A DNA stretch of 64,000 bases from Anaerolineales bacterium (GTDB lineage Bacteria; Chloroflexota; Anaerolineae; Anaerolineales; UBA4823), in assembly GCA_016935755.1 (NCBI GenBank), contig JAFGQI010000125.1, positions 86,830 through 150,829 on the forward strand. Direction: 5' to 3'. Within the stretch, counting starts at the first letter, position 1; each line of letters opens with the position of its first letter. The notes below the pieces were generated by a model. That model had not been told where the DNA came from. It saw nothing but the letters and a program-made list of their open reading frames with translations, and ran no database searches. Shown piece by piece: positions 43,674 to 53,199 of this stretch. The translations under genes were made by a program, and so were the position numbers.

Positions 43674-44673
43674 CGCCAAAGTATTGGCGATATTAGCAGT
43701 AATTATCATCCACATGCTGGCGTGGGGCATACTCGATAATGAGACTGCAGGGACTGGCGCCTGGTGGATCGCCAATTTCGTAAATAGCTCCGCCAGGTGG
43801 GGTGCAGCAGTTTTCGTGATGATCAGCGGTAAATTGCTTTTAGATCCATCTAAAAAAGAAGAAAGTGTACTGGATTTTTACCGCAAAAGAGCCCGGCGCA
43901 TCCTCATTCCCCTAATTTTCTGGACAATTTTCTATCTCTCCTGGCAGGTGGCTCGCGGGGTCAGCCTGGGGCAACCTGTACCGTTGGCGACTCTGTTCGA
44001 ACAGTTAATAACCGGGCTGCCATATTACCATATGTGGTTCATGTACATGATCGTGGGTATCTATATATTTACACCCTTCATTCGTAAACTGCTGCAAGTT
44101 CTGACTCAACGTGAACTGCTTTGGCTATGCATCCTGCTTCTGTTATTTTCCTGCATCCATACCCTGGCGAATGATCTATACTTCAAGAACCAAGAACTGG
44201 CCTCAAATCTGTTCCTGTCCTACCTGGGATACTTTATCACCGGGCACCTGCTTGGCAATCGCGTTGAAAAAGAGCGAGATCGAAGGCTGCTCCTCCTGGC
44301 GCTGATGTTAGCAGCCGCAACAGCAGTGGGTGTGTATCTGCTTACGATAAATATCAACGCCTGGGCTGGCAGGTATTTTTATGATCTTCGCAGCTTCACT
44401 GTCGTACCAATGTCGATTATCGTATACATGCTGCTCCAATCTCTACGAAAGCCCATCCTGCCTCAGCAATTGGTTGAGGAGATATCTTCCCAAACTCTAG
44501 GAATTTATCTAATTCACCCGGCATGGATCAACATTATTGGCTTCTTAGGCTTGCAGGTCTTCGTCCTCGACCCCCTGTTTTCAATCTTGCTGTTGAGCTT
44601 GCTTGTCCTGTTCTTGAGCTATTTAACTACGAAATTAATTCAGAAGATTCCTTACCTGCAACAAGTGATATAA
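43651..44673 (+). CDS. acyltransferase family 3 membrane protein
   Basis: A 340-residue polytopic protein with about ten helices, matching O-acyltransferases (OafA/WecH/Nec1 type). Helix one begins RLAWIDNAKVLAILAVIIIH with the conserved His, and a WWIANFVNSSARWGAAVFVMISG segment follows. The family adds acetyl or other acyl groups to surface sugars. ATG 43651 has AAGGAG at the right distance; the frame could also begin at the GTG just before it. It overlaps the GT4 gene and converges with the next glycosyltransferase gene (12 bp apart). Confidence 0.88.
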   Translation: MRLAWIDNAKVLAILAVIIIHMLAWGILDNETAGTGAWWIANFVNSSARWGAAVFVMISGKLLLDPSKKEESVLDFYRKRARRILIPLIFWTIFYLSWQVARGVSLGQPVPLATLFEQLITGLPYYHMWFMYMIVGIYIFTPFIRKLLQVLTQRELLWLCILLLLFSCIHTLANDLYFKNQELASNLFLSYLGYFITGHLLGNRVEKERDRRLLLLALMLAAATAVGVYLLTININAWAGRYFYDLRSFTVVPMSIIVYMLLQSLRKPILPQQLVEEISSQTLGIYLIHPAWINIIGFLGLQVFVLDPLFSILLLSLLVLFLSYLTTKLIQKIPYLQQVI

Positions 44674-44685
44674 CAGATAAAGAAA

Positions 44686-45369
44686 TCACTCAACAAAACG
44701 ATATTTGATCAGTGTCCATGCCGCTTCAAAGGCATCCCAGATGGTAATTTTCTTACCCTCATGACTGCCGCGCGGTATATAGCGGATGGGGATCTCTGTA
44801 ATGCAATATTTGCGTTTCAATACTTTGGCAGTAAACTCGGGGTCAAAAGCGAAGCGTTTGCACTCCAGCGCCAGTTCTTGGATCACCTTCCGGCGAAACA
44901 CTTTGTATCCAGTTTCAACATCCGTAAGAGAAGCACCGTAGATCAGGTTGGTAAACCAGGTGAGCATTTTATTGGCTGCAATATGCCAATAAGATGGACC
45001 TTGTAAGGATCCTGTCAAAAACCGCGAGCCATAGACAATATCGGCTGCCTCGTCATAGAATGGCTGAATAAGCGCTTGATAATCACCTGGATCATATTCC
45101 AGATCAGCATCCTGGATAATGATGATATCGCCAGAAACATGCTGCAAACCCGTCAGAACAGCTGCCCCTTTTCCCCGGTTCATCTCATGATAGTGCACAC
45201 CAATCCGACTGCCATGATTCATAGATTGTAAGATGGCGCGCGTTCCATCGGTAGAGCCATCATCAACCACAACGATTTCTGACACGATCCCGGTTGCTTC
45301 AACACGGCTTAGTATCTCCTGAATCGTTTTTAGCTCATTGTAAACCGGAATGATGACTGAAATTTTCAT
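44686..45369 (-). CDS. DPM1-like family 2 glycosyltransferase
   Basis: A 227-residue GT-A enzyme resembling polyprenyl-phosphate mannose/glucose synthases without C-terminal membrane helices. [54 protein letters not shown] (DxD) and [14 protein letters not shown] are clear. It would charge a polyprenyl phosphate with a hexose from GDP- or UDP-sugar. ATG 45369 follows an extended -10 at 45405-45413; no obvious Shine-Dalgarno sequence is seen. It stands opposite to the flanking plus-strand locus. Confidence 0.9.
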   Translation of the reverse strand: MKISVIIPVYNELKTIQEILSRVEATGIVSEIVVVDDGSTDGTRAILQSMNHGSRIGVHYHEMNRGKGAAVLTGLQHVSGDIIIIQDADLEYDPGDYQALIQPFYDEAADIVYGSRFLTGSLQGPSYWHIAANKMLTWFTNLIYGASLTDVETGYKVFRRKVIQELALECKRFAFDPEFTAKVLKRKYCITEIPIRYIPRGSHEGKKITIWDAFEAAWTLIKYRFVE

Positions 45370-45404
45370 TGTCCGAATTATTATTCTCGTTGTTTTGAGG
45401 TTAT

Positions 45405-45413
45405 ATTTTAGCA
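45405..45413 (-). promoter_or_regulatory. extended -10 promoter of the DPM1-like gene
   Basis: TGCTAAAAT reads on the minus strand from 45413 to 45405 (TGn plus a 5/6 -10). Start near 45398 gives a leader of about 29 nt. On the other strand, TATAAT boxes at 45431-45436 and 45460-45465 may serve the sulfotransferase gene. Confidence 0.4.
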
Positions 45414-45477
45414 TATTTTTCGCCACCCCCTATAATCGCTAATCCATGCAGTTTTAGAATATAATTGACTGGTGCCT

Positions 45478-46428
45478 ATGCAGCAGCTTTTCATCGGCGG
45501 ATGCGAACGCAGTGGAACGACCATGCTCGGAGCCCAACTCGGCTCCCACAGCCAATGTCTGTGTATCCCAGAAGCGTTATTCTGGGTGGAAACTCTCCAG
45601 CATTGGGAAGGTGATCTTCAAAACATTGACCCTCTCAAAGTAATCAGGAAGATAGAGATCCACCCACGCTTCAAAATCTGGGGGCTCAATCTGGATACCT
45701 CTGTTTGGGATAAATCGTCCTCTCCCACCACCTATGCAGAACTGATTGAATGGATTGTGCTGCAATATGGCAACAAACATCAAAAGCCAGCCCCCAGCCT
45801 GTGGGTAGACCAGACTCCCAGCAACATGAAATATGCTGCCACGCTGTTCTCGATATTCCCTCGAGCAAAGATGATTCACCTGGTTCGTGATGGCAGAGCA
45901 GTCGTCAGCTCAATCATGGCTTTGGGATGGTTTGGATCGGTGGACCGGGCGACCTATTACTGGCTGGAAAAGCTCTCCCACGGATTAGCCGCCGAAAGCC
46001 TCTATGGCCCTGAACGTATTCTGAGAGTGCGCTATGAAGACCTGGTAAGTTCGCCAGAGGAAACCCTGCGATCCCTGTGCAAATTCATGGAGATAGAATA
46101 CCAGCCCAGAATGGTCAACGGCGACGGATTAGATCTACCGGTATTTGCCCAGCGAACTCATGCGCTGGTTGGGCAATCTCCAATAAAAAGCAGGATCAAC
46201 GCCTGGGAAACCGAGCTGACCACCAGGGAGGTCGAAATATTCGAAAATATCGCTGGAGATATGCTAACCTTTCTCGGCTACACCCCCAAATATGGCGCAC
46301 GAGCCAGGGAATTGAAAGATACGGAAAGAGTAGCCTCCTTTCTTAATTACATCCGCAGTATTGGCAATTTTTATTACAACCGGTATAGAGTTTACTGGTA
46401 TGGGTATATCAAGAGAAAGCCAAAATAG
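45478..46428 (+). CDS. PAPS-dependent sulfotransferase
   Basis: A 316-residue sulfotransferase-family protein. The 5'-phosphosulfate loop is FIGGCERSGTTMLGAQLGSH right at the N-terminus, and the 3'-phosphate motif is MIHLVRDGRAVVSSIMALGW. It would transfer sulfate from PAPS to a hydroxyl, probably on the extracellular glycan or a glycolipid of this locus. I use ATG 45478; an in-frame GTG at 45472 is possible. A TATAAT at 45460-45465 would put transcription start at about 45472, giving an almost leaderless mRNA. The next gene follows after 3 bp. Confidence 0.87.
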   Translation: MQQLFIGGCERSGTTMLGAQLGSHSQCLCIPEALFWVETLQHWEGDLQNIDPLKVIRKIEIHPRFKIWGLNLDTSVWDKSSSPTTYAELIEWIVLQYGNKHQKPAPSLWVDQTPSNMKYAATLFSIFPRAKMIHLVRDGRAVVSSIMALGWFGSVDRATYYWLEKLSHGLAAESLYGPERILRVRYEDLVSSPEETLRSLCKFMEIEYQPRMVNGDGLDLPVFAQRTHALVGQSPIKSRINAWETELTTREVEIFENIAGDMLTFLGYTPKYGARARELKDTERVASFLNYIRSIGNFYYNRYRVYWYGYIKRKPK

Positions 46429-46431
46429 GGC

Positions 46432-48228
46432 ATGGGCAAATCGCGTTTATTCCAGTTAATCTTTCTGGCTGGATTGATCTTGTTTTCTATTGCCCTCTGG
46501 CTGGCAGGACTCACCATAGGGGATGGTCATTATGAGCCTGATCTCTATGCTGCATATTCCCCAGCCTTCTGGATTTCATTAGCGGCTGTTCTGGTTTGCG
46601 GGTTTGGCATCCTGTTTGGTGAGGTAATGACCAAAGAACCTCATTATGGCTGGGTTCGCGGGGCGTTGCTAATTGCCCTCACCAATCTTTTGATTATCCT
46701 CATCCCCTTCTTGCGCGACTACGCCGCTACCACCCAGTGGGACAGCATCATGCACACCAGCAGAGTCGACGCAATTTTGACCCACAATCATATCGATGCG
46801 GCTAATTTTTATCCGGTTGCCCATTTGCTAGCGGCGGCTTTCTCGTTCTTTACTGGCCTGAGGGTGAATGCTACGGTCGTATTATTTCCAGCAATTTTTT
46901 ACGTTTACTACCTTGCCAATCTGATTCTAATGGCCTGGACGCTGGATGACCGTCCGCATGTGCGCGGCCTGATTGTTGGCCTGGGATTGCCCCTGGTGTT
47001 TGGCACCTGGTCAACGATCTTTCGCCCCATGCAGCTGGCGTTCTATTCACTGCCTTTGTTCATTGCCTGGTTAGTTCTGTCCCGGTTTCAAAAAAAGAGC
47101 ACCGCCTATACTATTCCACTGTTATTGATTTTGATTGCCCTGCCGTTTGTCCACCCATGGGCAGTCGTTTCTATGACAGCGATCCTGGTGATTCTAGGAA
47201 TCATTGCCTGGATCACCCGTTCCCCGGATGCCAAGATACGGCCCAGGGGCATCGCGCACCTGATCATATTAATGGATGTACCGTGGCTGGCCTGGTTCGG
47301 CAGGTTTGGGGTGTTTAATTGGGTGATTCAACTGTTATTCCAAAGTATTCTGCTAATTCCCGAAATTTCCCTGGCCAGGTTCTTCTCCAACAGTGTTCAG
47401 CGGGCCAATATTTCATTGGCGAAAGTGCTATCGCTGATTTTCTCCACCTACGGTCAGATATTGCTTTATATGATACCCGTCGGACTGGCCCTCCTGTGGA
47501 TGATTTATTGCTTATTACGCCGGAACCGCAGCATCCCGCTACACATCTGGGTCATTGCCACCTTCGTCATGCTGTTTGGTCTGGTTTCTGTTTTATCCCT
47601 ATTCACCAACATGGCGAGCTACAGCCCTCTGCGTATCCTGAGCATTGCGATCGTCATCATGCCTGCTCTGATCGCGACCTGGTTTCTCAGCCTGCAAGAA
47701 TCGAAAGGCTGGATCCGCTGGCTGAGCCAGGGCGTCTTATATATAACCATAACTGGAGCCGCCGTTTTAGGCATGTTGAATTCTTACGACTCGCCCCGCA
47801 CCGGCTACTCCAACCTGCAGTTCAGTTATGCACAGCAAGCCGGGGTTGTATTCACCGTGAACTACAAAGCAGACGATTTCAGGCGCGTATATCTCATCTG
47901 GCGAACATTTCAGCTTGAGTCGGCGCTAAATTATACTGATTACATGAAATTCTTGCGCAATTATCCGAACTTCTATCAGGCCATGGTGCCAGCGCATTTT
48001 GGCCATGGAGAAGACTACATGAGGCAAGTCTTCTCGAATGCTGGCTACATGTGGATTTCTGCTTATGAAAGGGCTGTCTATAACCAGGTCTGGCAACAGG
48101 GAGGGCGATTTACGCCAGATGACTTCATCGCCCTGGAGAACGATATCGCCTGGCATAAAATCTATACTTCAGGCGATATGACGGTTTGGCGCAGGTTTCA
48201 AAAGATGTCTTTTTCGCTTGGAAAATAG
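46432..48228 (+). CDS. large polytopic membrane protein, GT-C-like, unknown
   Basis: A 598-residue protein with 13 or so transmembrane helices and a soluble C-terminal section of about 110 residues. After helices 1-2 there is an extracytoplasmic loop with TTQWDSIMHTSRVDAILTHN, an arrangement with acidic and His residues reminiscent of GT-C glycosyltransferases that use polyprenyl-phosphate sugars, but I do not recognise the family. Position between a sulfotransferase and DUF1616/ligase genes, with 3-bp gaps on both sides, places it in surface-glycan assembly, possibly as a lipid-phosphate-sugar glycosyltransferase. The function stays open. Confidence 0.7.
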   Translation: MGKSRLFQLIFLAGLILFSIALWLAGLTIGDGHYEPDLYAAYSPAFWISLAAVLVCGFGILFGEVMTKEPHYGWVRGALLIALTNLLIILIPFLRDYAATTQWDSIMHTSRVDAILTHNHIDAANFYPVAHLLAAAFSFFTGLRVNATVVLFPAIFYVYYLANLILMAWTLDDRPHVRGLIVGLGLPLVFGTWSTIFRPMQLAFYSLPLFIAWLVLSRFQKKSTAYTIPLLLILIALPFVHPWAVVSMTAILVILGIIAWITRSPDAKIRPRGIAHLIILMDVPWLAWFGRFGVFNWVIQLLFQSILLIPEISLARFFSNSVQRANISLAKVLSLIFSTYGQILLYMIPVGLALLWMIYCLLRRNRSIPLHIWVIATFVMLFGLVSVLSLFTNMASYSPLRILSIAIVIMPALIATWFLSLQESKGWIRWLSQGVLYITITGAAVLGMLNSYDSPRTGYSNLQFSYAQQAGVVFTVNYKADDFRRVYLIWRTFQLESALNYTDYMKFLRNYPNFYQAMVPAHFGHGEDYMRQVFSNAGYMWISAYERAVYNQVWQQGGRFTPDDFIALENDIAWHKIYTSGDMTVWRRFQKMSFSLGK

Positions 48229-48231
48229 CCC

Positions 48232-49101
48232 ATGAACACAGCCAATCTTCGGCGGATTTTGACAACCGATTACGATCTATGGATCATCCTGGGCATCCTG
48301 GCCGGCGAGGGTCTTTTGATCCTCCTGGCGCCAATCCCAATACTGGATTTCAGCCTCATCCTGCTAAGCCTGTTTTTCGTCCCGGGGTACGCCTTTCTAA
48401 CGGCAGTGTTCCCTGGTCAGGGCTCATTGGGGCAGGTGCAGCGATTAACTGCCAGCCTCGGGCTAAGCCCTTTGATCGCAGGAGCCTTGATGTTGATCGC
48501 CTCGTTTGCCTGGCAGGTCAACCAGGTCACAATCTTCCTGCTTCTGCTCTTCTGGACTGCTCCCCTGTGTATCATCGCCTGGAAACGCCGGGCTTCGCTG
48601 CCCCCTGAGACCCGCTACCTGCCAAAATGGCGCATTCCTTTTCCAACCTGGAGCAATAAAAGCCGCCTGGATAAATGGCTCCTGGCCAGCCAGGCCGCCG
48701 TGCTGGTAATCATGTTACTGGTCGGAGGCAGATTGCTTTGGCTGACCTCAAACATACAGCCCCAGTTCACTGAATTTTACCTGCTCGGATCTCAAGGAAA
48801 AGCAGGCAACTACCCTGATCTTGTGCCTCCAGGCAGCCCCGCAGGGATTATTGTAGGCATCGTAAATCAGCTGGGGGAACCCCAAGAATATCACATCTAC
48901 TACCAGATTAACCAGGATCCAGCGGTAAAAATAACCCAGATCACCCTACAGCCTGGCGAGCGCTGGGAAACACCCATATCCGTAGAGCTACCAAACGTGA
49001 TCGGGAAGCAAAAAATAACCTTGTTCCTATCAGACGCCCAGGGAAACAGGCTGGCAGATTCGCTGCATGTCTGGTCTGGGCAAACAGGTTTGGCCCGTTG
49101 A
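48232..49101 (+). CDS. DUF1616 family membrane protein
   Basis: A 289-residue protein with four N-terminal helices, a further helix near residue 150, and a C-terminal extracytoplasmic domain. The DUF1616 pattern is visible as FTEFYLLGSQGKAGNYPDLV and GIVNQLGEPQEYHIYYQIN, followed by LQPGERWETPISVELP. Such proteins often appear in archaeal and Chloroflexota surface-glycan loci, but no function is established. It starts 3 bp after the GT-C-like gene and its end touches the start of the O-antigen-ligase-like gene. Confidence 0.82.
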   Translation: MNTANLRRILTTDYDLWIILGILAGEGLLILLAPIPILDFSLILLSLFFVPGYAFLTAVFPGQGSLGQVQRLTASLGLSPLIAGALMLIASFAWQVNQVTIFLLLLFWTAPLCIIAWKRRASLPPETRYLPKWRIPFPTWSNKSRLDKWLLASQAAVLVIMLLVGGRLLWLTSNIQPQFTEFYLLGSQGKAGNYPDLVPPGSPAGIIVGIVNQLGEPQEYHIYYQINQDPAVKITQITLQPGERWETPISVELPNVIGKQKITLFLSDAQGNRLADSLHVWSGQTGLAR

Positions 49102-49102
49102 A

Positions 49103-51334
49103 ATGACCGCCAAGTTTCGACTGACAGCTGGCGTTCTCGAAGCTGCCGCCTTTTTTCTGGCTGCCGCCTTGCTGCTGTTCCCTGGCAAAGCAGCGCCATT
49201 GGGGGTTATCTTGCTGGCAGCCCAGGCCGGGTTGCGGCGGCAGCGCACTGGCCGCTGGTTCCCCAAAACATCCATCAGTATGCCTCTTATTGTACTGGCG
49301 TTCACTGCACTGGTGGGATGCCTGGTTTCACCCGCGCCTGCGCTGAGCCTGAACCGGCTGTATGTGCTGATATTGGGCATGGCCCTGTTCTATACGATCC
49401 TGGATTGGGGCCGAAAACCTGAGCAGTTCCTCCAGGCTGCTATCCTGATCATCCTACTGGGAGTTGGGATCGCCTTGATCAGCCTGGTGGTGACTGATTT
49501 CGAGGCCGGCAGCCTGGGGAAATCTTACGGCCTGACCAGCCGCTTTGTCATGCTGATCCGGCTTCCAGGCAGCGGGGTGCCCAACCCGGCCGAGGGGGTC
49601 AACCCGCGCGGTGTGGCGGGCAGCATGGCCTTCTTCATCCCGCTGGCATTTTCCCTGGCGCTCTTCGGCCAGGGCTGGAAATTAAAAGCGCTCGGGCTGC
49701 TCTCTCTGCTGCCATTAGGTTTGCCCCTCGTTCTCTCCCAATCCCCTCAAGGCTACCTCAGCGCCGCAGTGGGGATTGGACTGGTGCTGGCCTGGCGGTA
49801 CCCCTGGACGCTGCTGATCCAAATCCCTGCGGCGATAGCCTCCGTGATAGCCTGGCAAAACTGGCACTGGTGGCTAAGCCCGGCAGTGGTCAGCCGGTTG
49901 GAGGTGGGAATTTTTGCCCGCCTCGAAATCTGGCGGCGCGGCTTTTTGATGCTCAGAGACCTGCCCTTCAGCGGCAGCGGGCTGAACGCTTACCCGGTTG
50001 TGGTTGCCTGGTACGGCCCGCCGAGCGAGCTGCCCATGTCGCACGCGCATAATTTCCTTCTGCAAACCGCTAACGATCATGGAATGGTGGGAATGATTGC
50101 AGTGATCGTGCTCCTGGGGATGGTATTCATCTCAGGCTGGCGCACCTGGCGATCTTCTCAACAGCCAGTTATGAAGGCTGCTTGCCTTGGCCTGGCAGGA
50201 AGCTGCGCTGCATTCCTGGGGTATGGGTTAGCCGATTCGATCGCCCTGGGAAACAAGCCCGCCTTGCTGTTATGGGGCGTATTTGGGCTCCTGGAAGCCA
50301 GCCAGCTGCTGACCCCTGCAGATCAGTCGGCGCGGAAAACCAGCCGTCCTTTACGATACCTTCTGGCTGGCCTGATTCTGCTCTCTCTCCTCAGCTTACC
50401 CATTCTGGGCAGTTCTTTGTTGGTGAACCTGGGTAGAGTCACCCTTCACCAGATACAGGCGCAGCAGAGACCCATCGAGAGTCAATCCCTGGAGAAAATC
50501 CTGGATTACGCCAACCTGGCCCTGCGGTTTTGGCCTGAGAACAGCCGCGCCTATGTCCTGCGAGGGCAGAGCTACATGCTGGGCAGTCAGGCGAGCCTTG
50601 CGATTGACAGCCTTGAAAAAGCCGCTGCCTTGGAAGGGTCCGATTTCATGACCCATTTTCAACTGGCAGAAATTTACCAGCAGCAAGGAGATTCATCTCA
50701 AGCTTTGCTTCACTGGAGTGCTGTGGGGGCAGGCAACCTGATCTGCCAGCGCGGCCTGGACGAATTGGAAGCCGGGCATTTGGATGAGGCTTACCACTGG
50801 CTGGAACTGGCGCTAAATCTGAAACTAAGCGGCTGTCATGCCAGCATCGCCTTTGCCCGGGTGAACTACGAGCTATCTCAACAACTGGCAGACCAGCTGG
50901 ATTGGGCTGCAGCCGAACAGTACGCTGTTACTGCTGCTCAAACCAACCCGACCAACGATCAATACCAATACTGGTTAGGGAGGGTGTATGAGGAACAAGG
51001 GAGGAGCAATGAGGCCCTTTTGCAGTACGCTTTGGTGATCCAACAATCAGACAGCCCAACCTGGCTGATCAACGCCCATCACCGGCGGGGCGGTATTTAT
51101 ATCGATCTGCAACAATATCCCCAGGCTGTTGAAGAATATCGAGCCGCGGTCGAAATTGGCCGGCAGTATAAACTGCCAGACGACAACCGGGCCTTCAGCC
51201 TGTCGCTGTTGGGGAGAGCGCTAATGATGGCAAATGACCGGGAAGCAGCGCGCCAGGCATACCTGGAGGCGCTGGCATTGAACCCCGATAACCAGCTGGC
51301 TAGAGACGGACTGAAAGCTCTGGACAGAAAATAG
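49103..51334 (+). CDS. O-antigen ligase/polymerase-like protein with C-terminal TPRs
   Basis: A 743-residue protein. Residues about 1-440 contain ten or more transmembrane helices with the Wzy_C/WaaL-type periplasmic loop: FSGSGLNAYPVVVAWYGPP and MSHAHNFLLQTANDHGMVGM, where the HAHN His is typically conserved. From about 470 to the end run several TPR units (KILDYANLALRFWPENSRAY; QYWLGRVYEEQGRSNEALLQ; ALALNPDNQLARDGLKAL). It should polymerise or ligate lipid-linked oligosaccharides outside the membrane, with the TPR part on the extracytoplasmic side or as a partner dock. The frame opens at 49067, but ATG 49103, just after the previous stop, gives a typical N-terminus. Confidence 0.85.
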   Translation: MTAKFRLTAGVLEAAAFFLAAALLLFPGKAAPLGVILLAAQAGLRRQRTGRWFPKTSISMPLIVLAFTALVGCLVSPAPALSLNRLYVLILGMALFYTILDWGRKPEQFLQAAILIILLGVGIALISLVVTDFEAGSLGKSYGLTSRFVMLIRLPGSGVPNPAEGVNPRGVAGSMAFFIPLAFSLALFGQGWKLKALGLLSLLPLGLPLVLSQSPQGYLSAAVGIGLVLAWRYPWTLLIQIPAAIASVIAWQNWHWWLSPAVVSRLEVGIFARLEIWRRGFLMLRDLPFSGSGLNAYPVVVAWYGPPSELPMSHAHNFLLQTANDHGMVGMIAVIVLLGMVFISGWRTWRSSQQPVMKAACLGLAGSCAAFLGYGLADSIALGNKPALLLWGVFGLLEASQLLTPADQSARKTSRPLRYLLAGLILLSLLSLPILGSSLLVNLGRVTLHQIQAQQRPIESQSLEKILDYANLALRFWPENSRAYVLRGQSYMLGSQASLAIDSLEKAAALEGSDFMTHFQLAEIYQQQGDSSQALLHWSAVGAGNLICQRGLDELEAGHLDEAYHWLELALNLKLSGCHASIAFARVNYELSQQLADQLDWAAAEQYAVTAAQTNPTNDQYQYWLGRVYEEQGRSNEALLQYALVIQQSDSPTWLINAHHRRGGIYIDLQQYPQAVEEYRAAVEIGRQYKLPDDNRAFSLSLLGRALMMANDREAARQAYLEALALNPDNQLARDGLKALDRK

Positions 51335-51383
51335 GTCAATTGAGACGATCAAACCAATGGGCGTTACTGATCTGCCAGGGACA

Positions 51384-51617
51384 TCATCCAAATATCACCC
51401 ACATCCTGGAAATCAAGAAGATTAATAGATGCCCGATCTGAATGGTAAAAATAATCACGCAGATAACCAGTCCAAGGTTGACTGCTGGCAAATACTTGCT
51501 CTTTGAATTATCCCCACCTGCCAGCAATATCTCTCTGGCAACGGACAAAATGGTCGCCAGGAGGATAGCGCCGTAGTATACTGCATCCGGGAGAAGCGGT
51601 TTAACGTAATAAAGCAT
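51384..51617 (-). CDS. small two-helix membrane protein, unknown
   Basis: A 77-residue frame with two hydrophobic segments (about 13-32 and 46-70) separated by a short polar loop with GGDNSKSKY. Its amino-acid make-up is that of a real small membrane protein, with Lys/Asn/Ser at the loop and strong Ile/Leu in the helices. No clear ribosome binding site is seen (GGTAAAAT before the ATG). No family is recognised. It lies in a 366-bp gap of the glycan locus on the opposite strand; the rest of that gap shows nothing else. Confidence 0.5.
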   Translation of the reverse strand: MLYYVKPLLPDAVYYGAILLATILSVAREILLAGGDNSKSKYLPAVNLGLVICVIIFTIQIGHLLIFLISRMWVIFG

Positions 51618-51700
51618 ATTTTACCAATCCGTAATGGATTACCAACGGATAAAATTGTACTACAATCGATCTCTAATTATCAGAAAACGCCTGGAAAATA

Positions 51701-52609
51701 ATGAAACGATTTTCAGTCATCATCCCAGATACCGACTCCCTTCGCATGGGCGTCATCCTGGAAGCCTTCAGAAAGCAGACTGCTGATCTTGCGCAGGGTG
51801 AAATCCTGGTTGTAGGCTCCGACAAACCCGGGCTGGTGCCCCGGGACGGTTTCGTGCATTTTATCCCCACCACCCAGGCGTATTCCTGCGCCTCCGATAA
51901 GAGGAATATCGGTATGCAGGCTGCCAGCGGTGAAATATTTCTATTCTTAGATGATGACTGCATCCCACACCCGGACTGGATCGAGCGTTTGCTCTTTCGG
52001 CATGCCCAGGGCGAAAAAGTGGTCGGCGGGGCAGTTGAACTTGGCCAGCGCAATTACCTTCAAACAGCCGACAACCTGTCAGCCTTCCATTACTTTCTGC
52101 CCTATCTGCCAGAAGGAAAACACGAATATCTGACTACCTCCAACCTGAGCATGCATCGTTCTGTAGTAGACCGGGCCGGGATGATGGAAGCGCATCAAAA
52201 TCGCGCCGATGATCTGGAATGGACGTTGCGCTTTCGCAGGTATGGCTATGAGCTTTACTACGAACCCGGCGCGATTGTGCTGCATGACCCCAATCGCTGT
52301 TCATTCTCAAATGTCGTCCGGCACTGGCTGGTGGATGCGCCTGGCACATTGCGCATCCGTAAGATGTATGCGGATTTATTAGCCACGCCCCGCCTGGCGC
52401 AATACCGGCCCATGTATTTATGGGGCGCGGTTTTCGTCGCAGCCTGGGCGACCTCGAAAACATTTTCCCACCCCAAAACCCGGCAGTCCTACTGGCATAC
52501 CCTGCCCTTGGTTTACCTGACCAAGCTGCTATGGTGCTGGAGCGCTTACCGAAACTTCCCCCACGAAATTGAACCGCTGCGACCGCCCGATCTGCCTGCT
52601 ACGGCTTGA
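51701..52609 (+). CDS. family 2 glycosyltransferase
   Basis: A 302-residue GT-A glycosyltransferase with the pattern KRFSVIIPDTDSLRMGVILE, SDKRNIGMQAASGEIFLFLD then DDCIPHPDWIERLL (metal-binding Asp cluster), and RADDLEWTLRFRRYGYELYY with the acceptor Asp. It ends the plus-strand glycan locus. A C-terminal hydrophobic stretch (YLWGAVFVAAWATSK) may tie it to the membrane. Its last 11 bp overlap the 3' end of the convergent gene at 52599. Confidence 0.87.
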   Translation: MKRFSVIIPDTDSLRMGVILEAFRKQTADLAQGEILVVGSDKPGLVPRDGFVHFIPTTQAYSCASDKRNIGMQAASGEIFLFLDDDCIPHPDWIERLLFRHAQGEKVVGGAVELGQRNYLQTADNLSAFHYFLPYLPEGKHEYLTTSNLSMHRSVVDRAGMMEAHQNRADDLEWTLRFRRYGYELYYEPGAIVLHDPNRCSFSNVVRHWLVDAPGTLRIRKMYADLLATPRLAQYRPMYLWGAVFVAAWATSKTFSHPKTRQSYWHTLPLVYLTKLLWCWSAYRNFPHEIEPLRPPDLPATA

Positions 52610-53183
52610 GAACCGTCAGGGTCATCCAACCCGGCCCTAATTCTATTTTTTGCAGTTCATAGCCGGTGAGTAACTGCTCAAAAAGGCTGTCGATCTGCTG
52701 TTCCACGGTCGGATAGAGCACCTCGGGCAAAACAGCTCCATCCAGGGTGACTTCAATCAATTGAAAATGCAGCTTCTTACCTGTGACAACCGGCAAGCCA
52801 GTGATGTTGAGCATGCCCTGATACTCCAGGTAATCCAGGCTGCCGCTCAAGCTAACATTTTCAGCAGTAAAACTGACCCTTTGCACCTGGATGGGAGCTT
52901 CCGATCCTGCCTGGGCCAGTTGGTCTTGTAGAAACTGGGTGGCAGAATCATCCGTCAAGGTTATTTGTTCAACTGGCAAGGGTTTGGGAGTAGCTGTCAT
53001 CGCCTTTGGCAGGGCAGGCATCGTGGCTGTCGGTACAAGTGATGGCGTCGCAGATAACGCCAGATTGAACCCGCTCCGCTGGCCCAAGAAGAATATCGCC
53101 AGTGTAAATCCTACCGCCAGCAAGATCACCACCAGGATGATCCACAACACTTGCCGTAAAGTGAGTGAGAGCCGTGTTTCCAT
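52599..53183 (-). CDS. single-pass membrane protein, unknown
   Basis: A 194-residue protein with one N-terminal transmembrane helix (about 10-34), a Thr/Pro-containing linker (TPSLVPTATMPALPKAMTA), and a globular extracytoplasmic domain of about 115 residues with alternating beta-strand character (VQRVSFTAENVSLSGSLDYL; LELQKIELGPGWMTL-like end). The fold resembles small lipid- or matrix-binding domains such as DUF2993/LmeA, but that is only an impression. It is the last gene of the ABC exporter operon, 16 bp after the preceding gene. Confidence 0.65.
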   Translation of the reverse strand: METRLSLTLRQVLWIILVVILLAVGFTLAIFFLGQRSGFNLALSATPSLVPTATMPALPKAMTATPKPLPVEQITLTDDSATQFLQDQLAQAGSEAPIQVQRVSFTAENVSLSGSLDYLEYQGMLNITGLPVVTGKKLHFQLIEVTLDGAVLPEVLYPTVEQQIDSLFEQLLTGYELQKIELGPGWMTLTVLKP

Positions 53184-53199
53184 AAATGCGAGCCAGGTG

